In this document: piece by piece, positions 1-10,016 of the stretch | Layout of the letters: the number at the start of each line of letters is the position of its first letter | Numbering within the stretch: position 1 is the stretch's first letter | Source: Larix kaempferi | Lineage: Eukaryota > Streptophyta > Pinopsida > Pinales > Pinaceae | Direction: 5' to 3' | Assembly (NCBI GenBank): GCA_027924585.1 | Contig: BSBM01000007.1 | Coordinates: forward strand, 11,747,501-11,811,500 | Length of the DNA stretch: 64,000 nucleotides | The notes under the pieces: generated by a model | The model's input: the letters and a program-made list of their open reading frames with translations, nothing else | The model's database searches: none | Told to the model about the DNA's origin: nothing | Made by a program: the position numbers and the translations under genes

Positions 1-9
1 TTCAGGATA

Positions 10-21
10 GCTCTGATACCA
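10..21 (-). other. Primer binding site of copia element A
   Basis: On the minus strand this reads TGGTATCAGAGC, the classic site complementary to the 3' end of initiator tRNA-Met that primes minus-strand DNA synthesis in plant copia elements. It directly abuts the LTR end at 22, so the element runs leftward and its body lies outside the window. Confidence 0.9.
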
Positions 22-332
22 TGTTAAATTTTCAGAATTTACTTCAATATGATCTAGGATCTTCACTGAGACAACAACATGTACAGCAAATATACAGCAT
101 ATCAATCATGGACACAATAATGCAAGCACAGTAGAGACACAGAGTTTACTTGGGGAAAACCATAAAGGTGAAAAACCCCAATAACTTCCTCAGAGATAGA
201 TAGAACAATGATAAAACCAGAATACGAGAGATAGTCTTCTCCTAGCAGCAGAGCCTCCTCCTCCACAAGTGCACCACTCTCCAAAGTGTGAGTGAGTGAA
301 TAGAATGTGTAAAATGAGAGAGACACACTCTC

Positions 333-340
333 TATTTATA
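333..340 (-). promoter_or_regulatory. TATA box of copia A LTR
   Basis: The minus strand reads TATAAATA, followed downstream by the long U5-side leader towards the PBS, the expected place for an LTR promoter. The same octamer is present at 12898-12905, 19796-19803, 48121-48128 and 54725-54732. In the 5' LTR of copia B it is mutated (GTATACATAG around 18990-19010). Confidence 0.7.
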
Positions 341-408
341 CACTAACTTGACTTGACTTTTACTCAACTAGGTCATCCTCAACTTAACCACTTAACATAA
401 TGCTGACT

Positions 409-539
409 GGGCCGACCCCCACTAGGGTGGTCTAATAACCCTTTGACCCACATGGCTGACCCCCAATAGGGTGGTCTAATAACCCTTTGAACCACATGAC
501 ATATACAGGGCCGACCTCGACAAGGTGGTCTAATAACCC
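409..539. repeat. 46-bp direct repeats in the copia LTR
   Basis: Three imperfect units share the core GGTGGTCTAATAACCC with a preceding CCGACCCC-type segment. Unit number varies between LTR copies: three in A and in the right LTR of B, two in the left LTR of B and in C, one in E. This accounts for most of the LTR length differences. The repeats lie upstream of the TATA box, in U3. Confidence 0.75.
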
Positions 540-711
540 ATCAAGTATAAGTTACGACACTTAGAATATAAATAACGACACTTCCGTATAGTGGAATAAT
601 AACATCTCTATAGGAATACAACCACTTCCGTATAGAGGAATAATAACATCTCTATAGGAATACAATATACATATATGTGAAATACATTCCGAAGTTACAT
701 ATACATCAACA

Positions 712-2567
712 AACGTTTCATCCCCTAAATTCAAATCAGGGATTTCTTCCATTCTTGTCTCATTCTCCTCTATCAATTCGATCCCTGGCATTTCTTCTTC
801 CACTTCCTTTATCTGTACATGAATCTATGATGCAAGTCCCAACACAACAACTCCGTGTCCTGCTGAAGAAAATATATCTCCACATTCTGGGCAAACAATC
901 TCCCCATACTTCTCATTTTCAAATGCAAAAGATGGATTTTCCAGCAAATTTGTAGCATTTGCTAATGTATCCAAATTTTTCTCAGCTTGTCTTCCAGCTA
1001 CTCCGTTCCACTTTTCCAACTCCTTTCATAATATCTGCACTTCCTCCTTTAATAATTCATTTTCAAACAGGATATTTTCAATTTGGGGTTCTTCCCTGGA
1101 GGGTTCCTGCATAGCAGTAGACAATTTGGGGTTCAAAATAGGAATTTCTATATCTACCCCTACTGTATGTGCTTCTTCTAATGCAGGTGACCCCCTATTC
1201 CCTTTAGCTGCTCCTGTCATTTCTGATAAGGGTGTTCCACTATTACCCCCAATTGCATCCACTGTATCAGCCTCTTCTGCTGTCTCTGTTAATTCTACTG
1301 CTATTGCTTCTACTTCTGCTGCTGCTATTGTCACAGCTACTTCCGCTGCTGCTGCTGACCGAATTCTTCTTTTCCTCATCAATCCCACTGGGTGTTCCTC
1401 ACCACTTGCTGCTACTGATGCTTTGACAGTCCGACTCTTCCTCCTCTTTGACGCAATGGGTGTCTGACCCCTGTTTCTTGATTCTATTCTTCGTTTCTTT
1501 GACACAGGGGTGTTCACCTTGGTTTCTTCTTCTTCAATAATGGTACCCCTTATCTCTGAAGAGGACTCAAATTCCAAGAATTCCACAGTCCCTTCTACGA
1601 CTGTCCCTAGCCGATATACTTCCTTCTGAATCCCCACTTCTACAATTGCAGCTTCAAGAGCTGCTCCAGTTTTAGCTCTTTTTAATTGAGTATTTTCCTT
1701 TGTATTTACAGATTCTATTTTTTCTACCTCCTGCTCCAGGGTTTCCATCACACTTTCTCCAATTATAGGGTTTTCGGTTGCTCCATCCTCTCCTTTATCT
1801 ACTTCCCCTTCGTCATTGGTATGGCTTTCTACTACTCCATCCTCCCCCCCAGCTGGATTTCAGGAACTCCATTCCTCACTATCCTCACCAGCACCCCACT
1901 CTTCTAATACGGGTTGTATGATTGGCGCATCTCCAGCCAAAAATTGCTCCCAAGTTAAATTACGAATTGCAATGGCTCTTAGGACCAGTAACTTAATTAA
2001 GCCATGATTAGTAAGGGAGGAAACTAGGTGCTGGGCGCTTCTTGCATATCTAGCCATGGTTTGTAGGGATTTATGCAGATAGAATGGTATATTTAATAAG
2101 TTACCATGGCGTAAATGAGACAATAAGGGAAGTTTAGAGAAGGAAACAACTTGGTACATACCTCCACAAGAAAAATATATTTTCACAAATATTGCCACTT
2201 GATTCCACGGTGGTGGTAAGGATCGAAGTTCCAACCCACGGCGCTTTGGAATGACCTGTTCTCCCACTGACAAAAACTCCATCACCCCATTTGCATTATG
2301 TACCTTCCATCCAAATAGCCTCTTCCCAACCATGGGTAAACCAGTAACTTCAGCTATGATTTCCTCTGTATCATCCACGCGCAGTCCTCTCACCTCAGAG
2401 TGAGTATCATTCAGGTTGAGGGAAAATTGCAATGCAGTTTCTGTGTGAAATCCATTCAACCGTTCAAAATATGCCATCCAACCTGTTGCTATGAAAATAT
2501 TGAGAACCCTTGCGTTGGAACGTACAATGTCTGTATTTACTAGTTCATGTCTGACTGGGTTTCCCAT
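712..2567 (-). pseudogene. G1 3' open frame (env-position ORF), truncated
   Basis: One frame runs from an ATG at 2567 down to the copia A insertion, about 619 codons, broken only by three in-frame stops (just left of 1860, 1026 and 825). Residues 1-235 look globular, with motifs such as ERLNGFH, RVDDTEEI and TGLPMVGKR, and a hydrophobic centre. The following about 270 residues are low-complexity, rich in Glu, Ala, Thr and basic KKRRIESR-like patches. A CPEC pair follows near 880-905. It lies downstream of integrase, where Athila-type elements carry an env-like or unknown frame. I see no signal peptide or convincing transmembrane helix, so I do not call it an envelope protein. It shows no obvious similarity to the 3' frame of G2 and G3. 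Confidence 0.6.
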
Positions 2568-3995
2568 TTTAATCTCTCCTCAAGGTTCATAATTCAACAA
2601 TTTCCAGTTTAGAAGTGGAAAGTTGCAGCTTACGAACATGCAAAGGGTCGTTGGGGTTCAAAAATTGGGTTTTAGGCTAGTCTGCATCAGTATGAACGTT
2701 CTATTGAAGCGATGAAGTTGTCAGATAGGATTAACAGGTGCAAAATCGGGTAAGGTGATGGAGAATAATTACAATTATGACCTTAACATAATTCTTAAAG
2801 TGTAATTCGCATGGGTTCATTAATCGAGGGTTGTGACAGGACATAATAATTATTACTGTATTAATTTTCTACCAAATCATGTAAAAGATGGGATCCGTAC
2901 CTTGTGTTTATGAGTTTGAGCCATGGATTAATCATTATAGCCAGTCATCGTCTTTGTAGGTATAAATGCACATTTGCTGAAGTCATGTGGCGACTGCCAC
3001 TCAAGTTGACAGCTACTCAAGGCATCCAAAATTTCCTTCGTGGCAGACCATAATTTGGGCGAGCATCAAAACTGATGCCTAGTCACATCATCATTGGCAT
3101 CATTAATCGGAGAGCATACAAACTAGCGGAGTATCAGCTACGAAATCTAGCAGAATAAGCAAAAAATGGCAGAGTCGCAGCTGTATGGAAGAGTGAGAAT
3201 GAAGTGGAAAGAACAGAATCGCATATGCTAGATTTAGCAGAATGGACAAAGGTCGCGGAGTCTCAACTGCTATATTTAGCGGAATGGACAAAGGTAGCGG
3301 AGTCTCAACTACTGGGAAGGAGTAAAAATGAGGTGGAAATGGTGGAGTAGCAGCTGCCAACTTAGAAAGATAAGCAGAAATAGTGGAGTCACAGCTGCAG
3401 GATTTGGCTGAATGAGCAAAAGTGGCGGAGTCTCAGCTGCGACATTTGGAAAAACGGGAAAATGTGGCAGAGTCGCAGCTACGAATTTGGCAGAATGGGC
3501 AAATGTGGCGGAGTCGCAACTACGAAAAGTGAAGCAAAGAAAAAAATGGTGGAACGAGAAAATGTGGCGGAGTCGCAGCTGCGAATTTGGAAAAATGGGA
3601 AAATGTGGGAGAGTCGCAGCTGCGTCCAACTGTAGTATAAGCAAATTTTATCTGTGAAAGACCACAAATTATCCATCTTTTTCAAAGAGCTTTATTAGAT
3701 CAGGAACAAATATGGGGTGTCTGCAGTCATTTGGCCCAGTCACAGCTGTTGCTCCTCCAATAAGTTCATGCACACAGTTCTTCAAAACAAACCGATCAAG
3801 TGCAAGAAAAATTAAAAATAGATAAAATACAGAATGAAAGAAAAACCAATTATTTATGTACAAAAATATGTGTGGAAACTGCAACTTTTAGGAATTCACA
3901 GGGTTTAAAACTCCCTGTCCTGACATTAACTGATACTCTGGATAAGCTGCAACTTGTGATATAAAAGCCTCCCTTGAGATCGGCCTGTGATACAG
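2568..3995. other. G1 non-coding block between integrase and 3' frame
   Basis: No sustained reading frame was seen. The right half holds the degenerate minisatellite listed at 3120-3635. The rest is unique-looking AT-rich sequence. Such spacers are usual in Athila-type elements. Confidence 0.6.
3120..3635. repeat. Degenerate 41-42-bp minisatellite in G1
   Basis: About a dozen imperfect units share the core GGCGGAGTCGCAGCTGCGA followed by ATTTGG..GAATGGGCAAA. Spacing is mostly 41-42 bp, with some shorter or longer units. Because the period is near a multiple of three, several frames remain open for short distances and translate to repetitive peptides; these are a by-product of the repeat, not genes. 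Confidence 0.75.
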
Positions 3996-5100
3996 TCACA
4001 TCCAATGACCATTTACGAATAATGGTACTTTGTTCTCATCAATGGTGATCAGCCAGATTGTTCCATTATCAAATACCCGATCTATCTGATAGGGTCCCAA
4101 CCAACGAGTGCACAATTTGCCTTTAAAATCCCTCTTAAATCGTGAATCATACAACAGGGCCCAGTCTCCTTCCTGGAAGACTCTTTTCTTTATAAATATG
4201 TCATGCCATCTAGAGCGTTGTTGTTGGATTAAAGCTGTATGATGCACTGCAGCTGTGTGCTTCTCATCCAATTCATTGAGTTGATTCAGTCGATTCCTCT
4301 GAGCCTTTGATAAATCTAGATTTGATTCAACAACTGTTTTCAAAGTCCTGATTTCGAATTCAATTCGAAAAACAACTTTCTTTCCATACACTAACCCATA
4401 TGGGGAAAAACTAGTGGTATTACGCCAAGTGGTATGATAGGCCCACAATTCCTCTGGAAGTCTTTCAGCCCAATCTTTACGATGGCTCTTCACTATTTTT
4501 GTCAAAATAGCCTCAATAACCTTGTTTGTGCTCTCCACCTGCCCATTGGCCTGTGGATGATATGGTGAGTTTATTCTGTGCTGAATATGAAATTTCTGCA
4601 ATAGTGATTCCAGCTTGTGAGATACAAACTGTGGTCCACCGTCTGTAATGATCTCCTTAGGTACTCCAAACCGAGTAAAAATTTCTTCATACAGGAAATC
4701 GATCACAGCCTAATCATTGGCCTTGACCAAGGCTATAGCTTTTACCCATTTAGTCATATAGTCTGTGCAAACCAATATATGAACTTTCTGCTTTGAGGGA
4801 GGGTTGATAAGCCCTACAAAATCTAGAGCCCACATATCAAATGGTTCAACCACAAGCTATGGCTGTAAAGGCGTCTCATCTCATCTATTGGGTTGGCCCA
4901 TCCTCTGGCAGCTATCACATGCCTAAACATACTTCTTTGCATCCCTGAATAATGTAGGTCAGAAATAGCCCATTCTCAAAACTTTATGACCTATCCTCTT
5001 GTCAGCAAAATGTCCCCCATAGGGATCATCATGGCAAGCTTTAAGAATGCTGAAGATTTCATCTTCTCTAACACATCTTTTGATTTCTAAATCAAGCCCT
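3996..5100 (-). pseudogene. G1 integrase
   Basis: Domain order is a His-His-Cys-Cys zinc finger (about 4930-5060; ACHDD..GGH, then DSCQ) with two in-frame stops, then the RNase-H-fold core with Asp in ALDFVG, Asp in ITDGGPQF and Glu in NGQVEST, then a C-terminal part with WLGPYQID near 4085. The uninterrupted stretch 3996-4706 covers the second Asp through the C-terminus. The enzyme would insert the reverse-transcribed DNA into chromosomal DNA. No chromodomain follows, which fits a non-chromovirus. Upstream stops make it inactive. Confidence 0.85.
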
Positions 5101-5299
5101 ATGTAGAAAATATGGCCATCAATCCAGTAGTACATAGCACTCTGTTGTATGATCTTCCTTCCTTCTCTCTTCGACAGATGTGCTAGAAGCTTACCTGCAG
5201 CCAAAAAGTTAGCAATATCTGCATACCATGGGGAGTGAGCTGATACTGCAAACAAATGTTTGTCAGGGAAGGAATCTTCGACTGGTAAATTGTCATCAT

Positions 5300-6768
5300 T
5301 GTTAGTAAACCGAGATAAAAAATCTGCAACAACATTTTCCTTTCCTGGTTTATCAATAATTGTAATATCAAATTTCTGTAACAGTAACAACCATCTAGTA
5401 ACTCTAGCATTCATGATTGGTTTATTCATTAAATACTTTATAGCAGAATGATCAATGTGCACAAAAGTGGAATATCCAGGAATATAATGTCTAAACTTAT
5501 TGATGGCATAAACAATGGAAAGAAATTCTTTTTCTGTGATAGTATAATTCAGTTCAGCAGGAGATAGATTTTTACTAATATAATAAATAGCATAAGGAGC
5601 ATTACCTTCCTGCTGTCCCAAAATTGCTCCAATGGCAGTGTTTGAAGCATCTGAAGAAATATGGAAAGGCAGAGCCCAATTGGGTCCTCTTAAAATGGGT
5701 GCTGTGGATAGCCTTTTCTTTAGCTTAGTAAATGTTGTTTGGCATGCATCATTCCAGACAAATTGTGCATCCTTCATTAATAGAGTGAACAAAGGATAAG
5801 CTATCTTGGAAAAAATTTCTATGAACCTTCTATAATAGCCAGCATGCCCCAAGAAGCTACGTACATCCTTCTGTGTTCCAGGAGTTGGTATATTTTCAAT
5901 TACCTTGATTTTAGATGGGTCTACCTGGATACCATCAGAAGAGATGAAGTGCCCCAGCACTATGACTTCACTCATCATCATGTGGCACTTTTAAGTGCTC
6001 AAAGAGAGTTGGCTTTGTTCACAACATTTTAGGATTTTTTCTAAGTTCTTCAGTGCTTATTCATAACTATCACCATATGGAGTAAAGTCATCCATAAAAA
6101 TTTCCATGCAATCATTCACCATTTCTGAAAAGATTCCAATCACTGCCCTCTGAAATGTAGCTGGTGCATTGCACAACCCAAAAGGAAGTACTTAGTATGC
6201 AAAAGTCCCCCAGGGACAAGTGAAAGTGGTTTTGTCCTGATCTTCTGAAGCAATCTGAATTTGGTTATAGCCATTAAAGCCATCCAGAAAAAAAATAAAA
6301 ATAAAAATAAAATAAAAAATAAAAAAAAAAAAATAAAAAAAAAAAAAAAAATAAAAAAAAAAAAATAAATAAATAAATAAAAAAAATAAAAAAAATAAAT
6401 AAATAAATTTTCCCAGACAAGGTGTCAAGGACCTGATCGATGAAAGGTAAGGGGAAATGGTCTTTCTGCGTTTCCTTGTTCAATTATCTGTAATCCATGC
6501 AGACCCTCCATTTCCCATTCTTCTTTGGCACGATCACAAGTGGAGAAACCCGCTCACTGTCTGAAATTGGATATATGAATCCAGCTTCCAACAATTTCTG
6601 GATTTCCTCTTTCACTATGTCTCTCAGGTTCGGATTCATCCTTCGTTGGGGTTGGCATATAGGCCTAGTGTCTCTCTTAATATAGATATGATGAGTGCAC
6701 AGATGAGAGGGAATTCCTTTCATGTCTGTGTACTCCCAAGCAAAAGATCCCCTACACTGTTTTAGCAA
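5300..6768 (-). pseudogene. G1 reverse transcriptase and RNase H
   Basis: The fingers region is at 6484-6768 (VSPLVIVPKKNGKWRVCMDYR). The catalytic box FMDD is at 6087-6098, and HFISSDGIQVDPSK and LGHAGYYRRFI mark the thumb. RNase H follows at about 5300-5670, with SSDASNTAIGA, TEKEFLSIVYA and VHIDHSA. An AT-rich microsatellite (6288-6407) has expanded inside the palm, between LDTLSGK and LDGFNGYNQ, and also shifts the frame. There are also in-frame stops between 5981 and 6428. The protein would make the element's DNA copy in virus-like particles, but this copy cannot. Confidence 0.88.
6288..6407. repeat. A/T-rich microsatellite inside G1 RT
   Basis: On the plus strand this is runs of A broken by single T (AAAAATAAAA and AAATAAATAAAT patterns). 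It occupies the place where gypsy RTs have a short Phe/Tyr/Ser stretch before the LDGFSGY-type motif, so it probably grew from A-rich codons of the gene itself. It contributes the frameshift in RT. Confidence 0.85.
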
Positions 6769-6777
6769 AGTGACTAG

Positions 6778-7783
6778 TTATTCTAGCTCGCTAGGTGCCA
6801 GATTAGGATTGATATTCAATGTTTTTCCTAGCTCAATTTCCACTGGAACACTCTTCGAATTCTTGAGTACTAGAATTACATTGTCATCACCAATCAGATT
6901 TTCTTCTGTGAGATTTTCTTGTTCTATTGCAGCTAAAGTACTGTCCAAGATCTGATAAACATTCTTATTGACTGACATGGGCTCATTGATGAAACTGTTA
7001 ATGGCATCATCCTCTGTTTCATCTTTAAATGTCAAGGCTCTCCTTATGGTTAATAGTGGTTGAACACCCTCTTCCTCCTCCAAATCTGCCCATAATGGAG
7101 TATCAGCTTCTGTGCTTGGTCGAGCTGGAGGGTACATGGTCAGATTCTTGATCTCAGTCCCGTCTGAAATGGTCATAGAACCTGACCAACAGTTGATACA
7201 GGCATCAACTGTGGCCAACCATGGTCTTCCCAGGATCAGTGGGTGTCCCCCCAGCTGAGATTTTGGCTGTAACACCAAAAATTCTACAGGGTATTCCCAC
7301 GAGTTCAAAGATTACAAGGTCATCTAGAATTCCTTCAGGCTTGATCGTTGATCTATCAGCAAGTTCCAAAATAGTAGGGGTTGGCCGCAGATTAGTGAGT
7401 CCTAATTGCTTCACAGTCTCTATGGTCATAACATTAATAGCTATGCCTAAATCCACCAAGACATTCAGAATTTGTTTTTTCCCTATGTGCACTATAACAG
7501 TCGGGTTCCCAGGGTCATCGTACTTTGCCATAGGGGCCTTTCCCATTATTAATTCTGAAAGTTTTCCCAGCACATGGACAGTGGGAGGATCCTTGGGCTT
7601 TCTTCCTGGTTTCTTAACACACAAATCTTTAACTGTCTTAGCATAAATGGGAACATCATGGAGGGCCTGTAACAGTGGAATTTTAGCATATAAATTTTTC
7701 AACTCTCCCACGAGATCAAATCGAGGCTGTTCCACTGTCTTCTGCAGCTGCAATCGTTCAGGATATGGTGGTTCTCTATTCAA
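6778..7783 (-). pseudogene. G1 aspartic protease region
   Basis: The PR region is read from 7783. PPYPERL is followed by a conserved linker (FDLVGELKN, KIPLLQALHD, KKPGRK). The active-site loop is VDLGIAINVM, with the catalytic Asp near 7453. DLG in place of DTG or DSG is common in plant Athila-type proteases. After a one-base frameshift near 7308-7318 the flap and C-terminal part continue as SWEYPVEFLVLQPKSQLGG and HPLILGRPWLATVDA. The protease would release gag and pol products. The frameshift breaks it here. Confidence 0.85.
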
Positions 7784-9925
7784 CTATGTAGGCTGTGGCA
7801 GATCATGTGTTGCTTCCTTAGTTTCAGCTACTGCTTCAGTAGGAGTATCAGCATCCTCAATAATGGGGCTTGCTAGATAGTGCTGACTTACTCTAGTTCC
7901 AATCACCGAGGATGACACATCCTCAGTGACAATAGGCTCCACTACCCTCCCTGATCGTAATTGTATATCATTGCAGGGAATCTAAGTAATGGAATAAGCA
8001 GGCATGTTGGCAGTCTCAAATTGATGGACTGCTTTATTGTTTGGGTTCGGGTTAGGTTGTCCAGGTAGTTGTGGTCGAAGTGGTGCATTCATAGGTGAGG
8101 CATTGTTCTGGAAAGGGAGTTGTGGTTGCTAATACTGCTGATGATGATACTGTTGAGGAGGGTATTGTTGATACTGAGTCTGGTGATGGGGAAAGTTATT
8201 TCCTTGGTAAGAGTTTCTCCAGTTGGAATTCCAAGGAGCTTGGTTTGACTACTGTGGCGGCCATGGTGTCCATGAATTAGGATTTTGCATTGGGTTCTCA
8301 GATGGATGCCACTGGCTGTTGGAATAATGTGAAGCGAATTGTGTATTCATATTATGCATGTTGTTCATTCCATTCATATTATGCAGGAAAAATGCTGGAT
8401 CTGGATTCATACCTTGGTTTCTAGGATGCCATGGTTTCTTCTATGCCATAAAGTATGCTGGATCTACATCAGGAATAGATTCCTGCAGGACTGCTTTAAC
8501 CTTAGGTAATGAAGGACACTACTTAGTTTCATGCTCGAGTTCACATATCCTACATACCTATGCTCTGTCCAACAAGAACTCCTTCAGTGGATGCTTCTTT
8601 CTACATTTAGGACAGAATACTCCAAGTGTAAGATCTTCTACTACTTGTTTCTGTTTTTCCTTCATGGCATCCAGCTCTGAGGACAGGGAACTCATCATGT
8701 ATTTTTTAAAGTTCTCCAGTAGGTTTCCTATTTTTGCTTGAGTGGCACCTCCACTAGATGACTTCTGAGTCATAGCGAAGACATCCTGGTCTCGATCCTT
8801 GTCTTGTTTGCTGGTTCTGGAAGATCCCGTGGAGTACCTTCAGCATAATTCAACAATCTTTTCAAAAGGTTCCTTCGAGATATCCCCTTTACCAAGAAGA
8901 TTCAACATATCAAGGCAATCTTCCCTAATTCCTCTTAGAAAGATAATCTTGAGCACATCCTTGCCAATCTCAACATGACCAGATCTTTGCAAATTGTACA
9001 GCAATATCTCCACAAAGTTCTCCAAACTCTCTTCATCCCTATGAACAATTTTGAACAACTCTTCCTTTCTAGCTCTAGTTCTGCAATATTCTTGATATTT
9101 AGAAAGAAAGGTGTTCTTCATTTGGTCCCAAGTAGTAATGGTCTCACGACCCAAACTCATGAACCAACGCAGAGCATTTTCTTTCAAGGTGGCTGGGAAT
9201 AGCTTCAGCTTCTAAGCACTAGAGGTGTAATCATAGCTGCAATAGAGGATATCAAACTCAAAAATAAACTCATCAGGATCCTCAGAGGACTTACCATGAA
9301 AATTAGGGAGCACTGATGGTGAAATATTCTTCATAGGAGATGCTCCAGGTGTTTGAAGGATGGGGAATTCTAATGTAGCCATAGTATTACTAGGCTGATT
9401 ATTTTCTCCTTCTTCCTCCCAGCGATCCTCATGTTCATTCTCACCCCCCTGTTCTCTACCAGCCATGGTTCTGGTCCAAAATTCAATAGTCTCTTTTATG
9501 CGTTCTTCCTCTGTGTTAGCTTCTTCCTCTTTTCTCCTCTCTTCTCTTTGCCTTCTTTCCTCCTCTACTACTCTGCGAGTCTCCAACCACACCTCTTTAG
9601 TAACTCTGGTTCCGTCAATATGATAAATCTCCTCTCTATATGGCGCACCTACAACACTTCCCTTATCTTCAGGTGGTTTACTTTCTGCAATAGGAGTTGA
9701 AGGTCCCATTGTATTCTCCACTGTGGATGCTAAATGTTCAAGATTAGGAGGAACAAAATTTCCCCTGCCTGTAGAGTTTTGCTGTGGTCTAGTGGAAGAA
9801 TCAGCTCTGGAAATTATCTCATCAATATATGTGTGTCTTCCCTGACCTACATTACGACCTCGACCTCTTCCACCTGCAATGTTAGTATTCAAAGGGGGGC
9901 TCCCGATTTTCTTTTCTTGTATTCA
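7784..9925 (-). pseudogene. G1 gag
   Basis: Read leftward in the frame shared with protease. The N-terminal part at 9212-9892 begins GGRGRGRN, has a highly charged stretch (EERRQREERRKEEE) and ends near FDILYCSYDYTSS. The capsid-type gag domain at 8840-9187 contains ALRWFMSLGRETITTWDQM and TFLSKYQEYCRT. A cysteine motif follows near 8540-8610 (CPKCRKKH, then CRICELEH), then a long Asn/Gln/Pro-rich tail to 7784. In-frame stops lie at 9212-9214, just left of 8840 and at 8558, with more in the tail. The start is uncertain: an ATG lies upstream near 9925 but in another frame, separated by a run of six G. Confidence 0.8.
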
Positions 9926-9996
9926 TGCATGCTATAAAAATTGAACTAAAATAAAATCAAATGAAACCAACTACTAACTCTGTCTATCTATTACCA

Positions 9997-10014
9997 TCCC
10001 TGGCAATGACCCAA
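9997..10014 (-). other. Primer binding site of G1 (Asp-tRNA-like)
   Basis: The minus strand reads TTGGGTCATTGCCAGGGA, starting two bases inside the LTR end. It matches the plant tRNA-Asp type site TGGCGCCGTTGCCGGGGA at 13 of 18 positions, with the TTGCC and GGGA blocks intact. tRNA-Asp priming is known for Athila-type elements. The assignment is tentative because of the mismatches. Confidence 0.6.
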
Positions 10015-10016
10015 AA

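Larger units (their letters stand above)
22..711 (-). mobile_element. 5' LTR of copia element A (690 bp)
   Basis: On the plus strand it begins TGTTAAATTTTCAG and ends ACATCAACA, so it has TG...CA ends. The PBS at the left edge makes it a minus-strand 5' LTR. It matches the LTRs at 12587, 18691 and 19499 nearly throughout and the LTRs at 47778 and 54393 more loosely. It is the longest copy because it keeps three 46-bp repeat units and a duplicated stretch around 595-665 (the CTCTATAGGAATACAA motif occurs twice). The insertion interrupts the 3' reading frame of G1. The expected target duplication on the right is AACGT (712-716); the left copy is outside the window. Confidence 0.9.

Noticed and set aside
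102-326. 74-codon frame in the copia LTR, also open at 12667-12891 and 18771-18995
   Set aside because: It starts with GTG, begins only a few bases from the TATA box, before any likely transcription start, and is not kept in E. Conservation follows from overall LTR similarity.
1126-1467. 113-codon plus-strand frame rich in Ser, Ala and Val
   Set aside because: It is the antisense shadow of the low-complexity part of the G1 3' frame on the minus strand.
3120-3635. Possible CRISPR-like array
   Set aside because: Units are contiguous and diverged with no unique spacers; this is a plant minisatellite.
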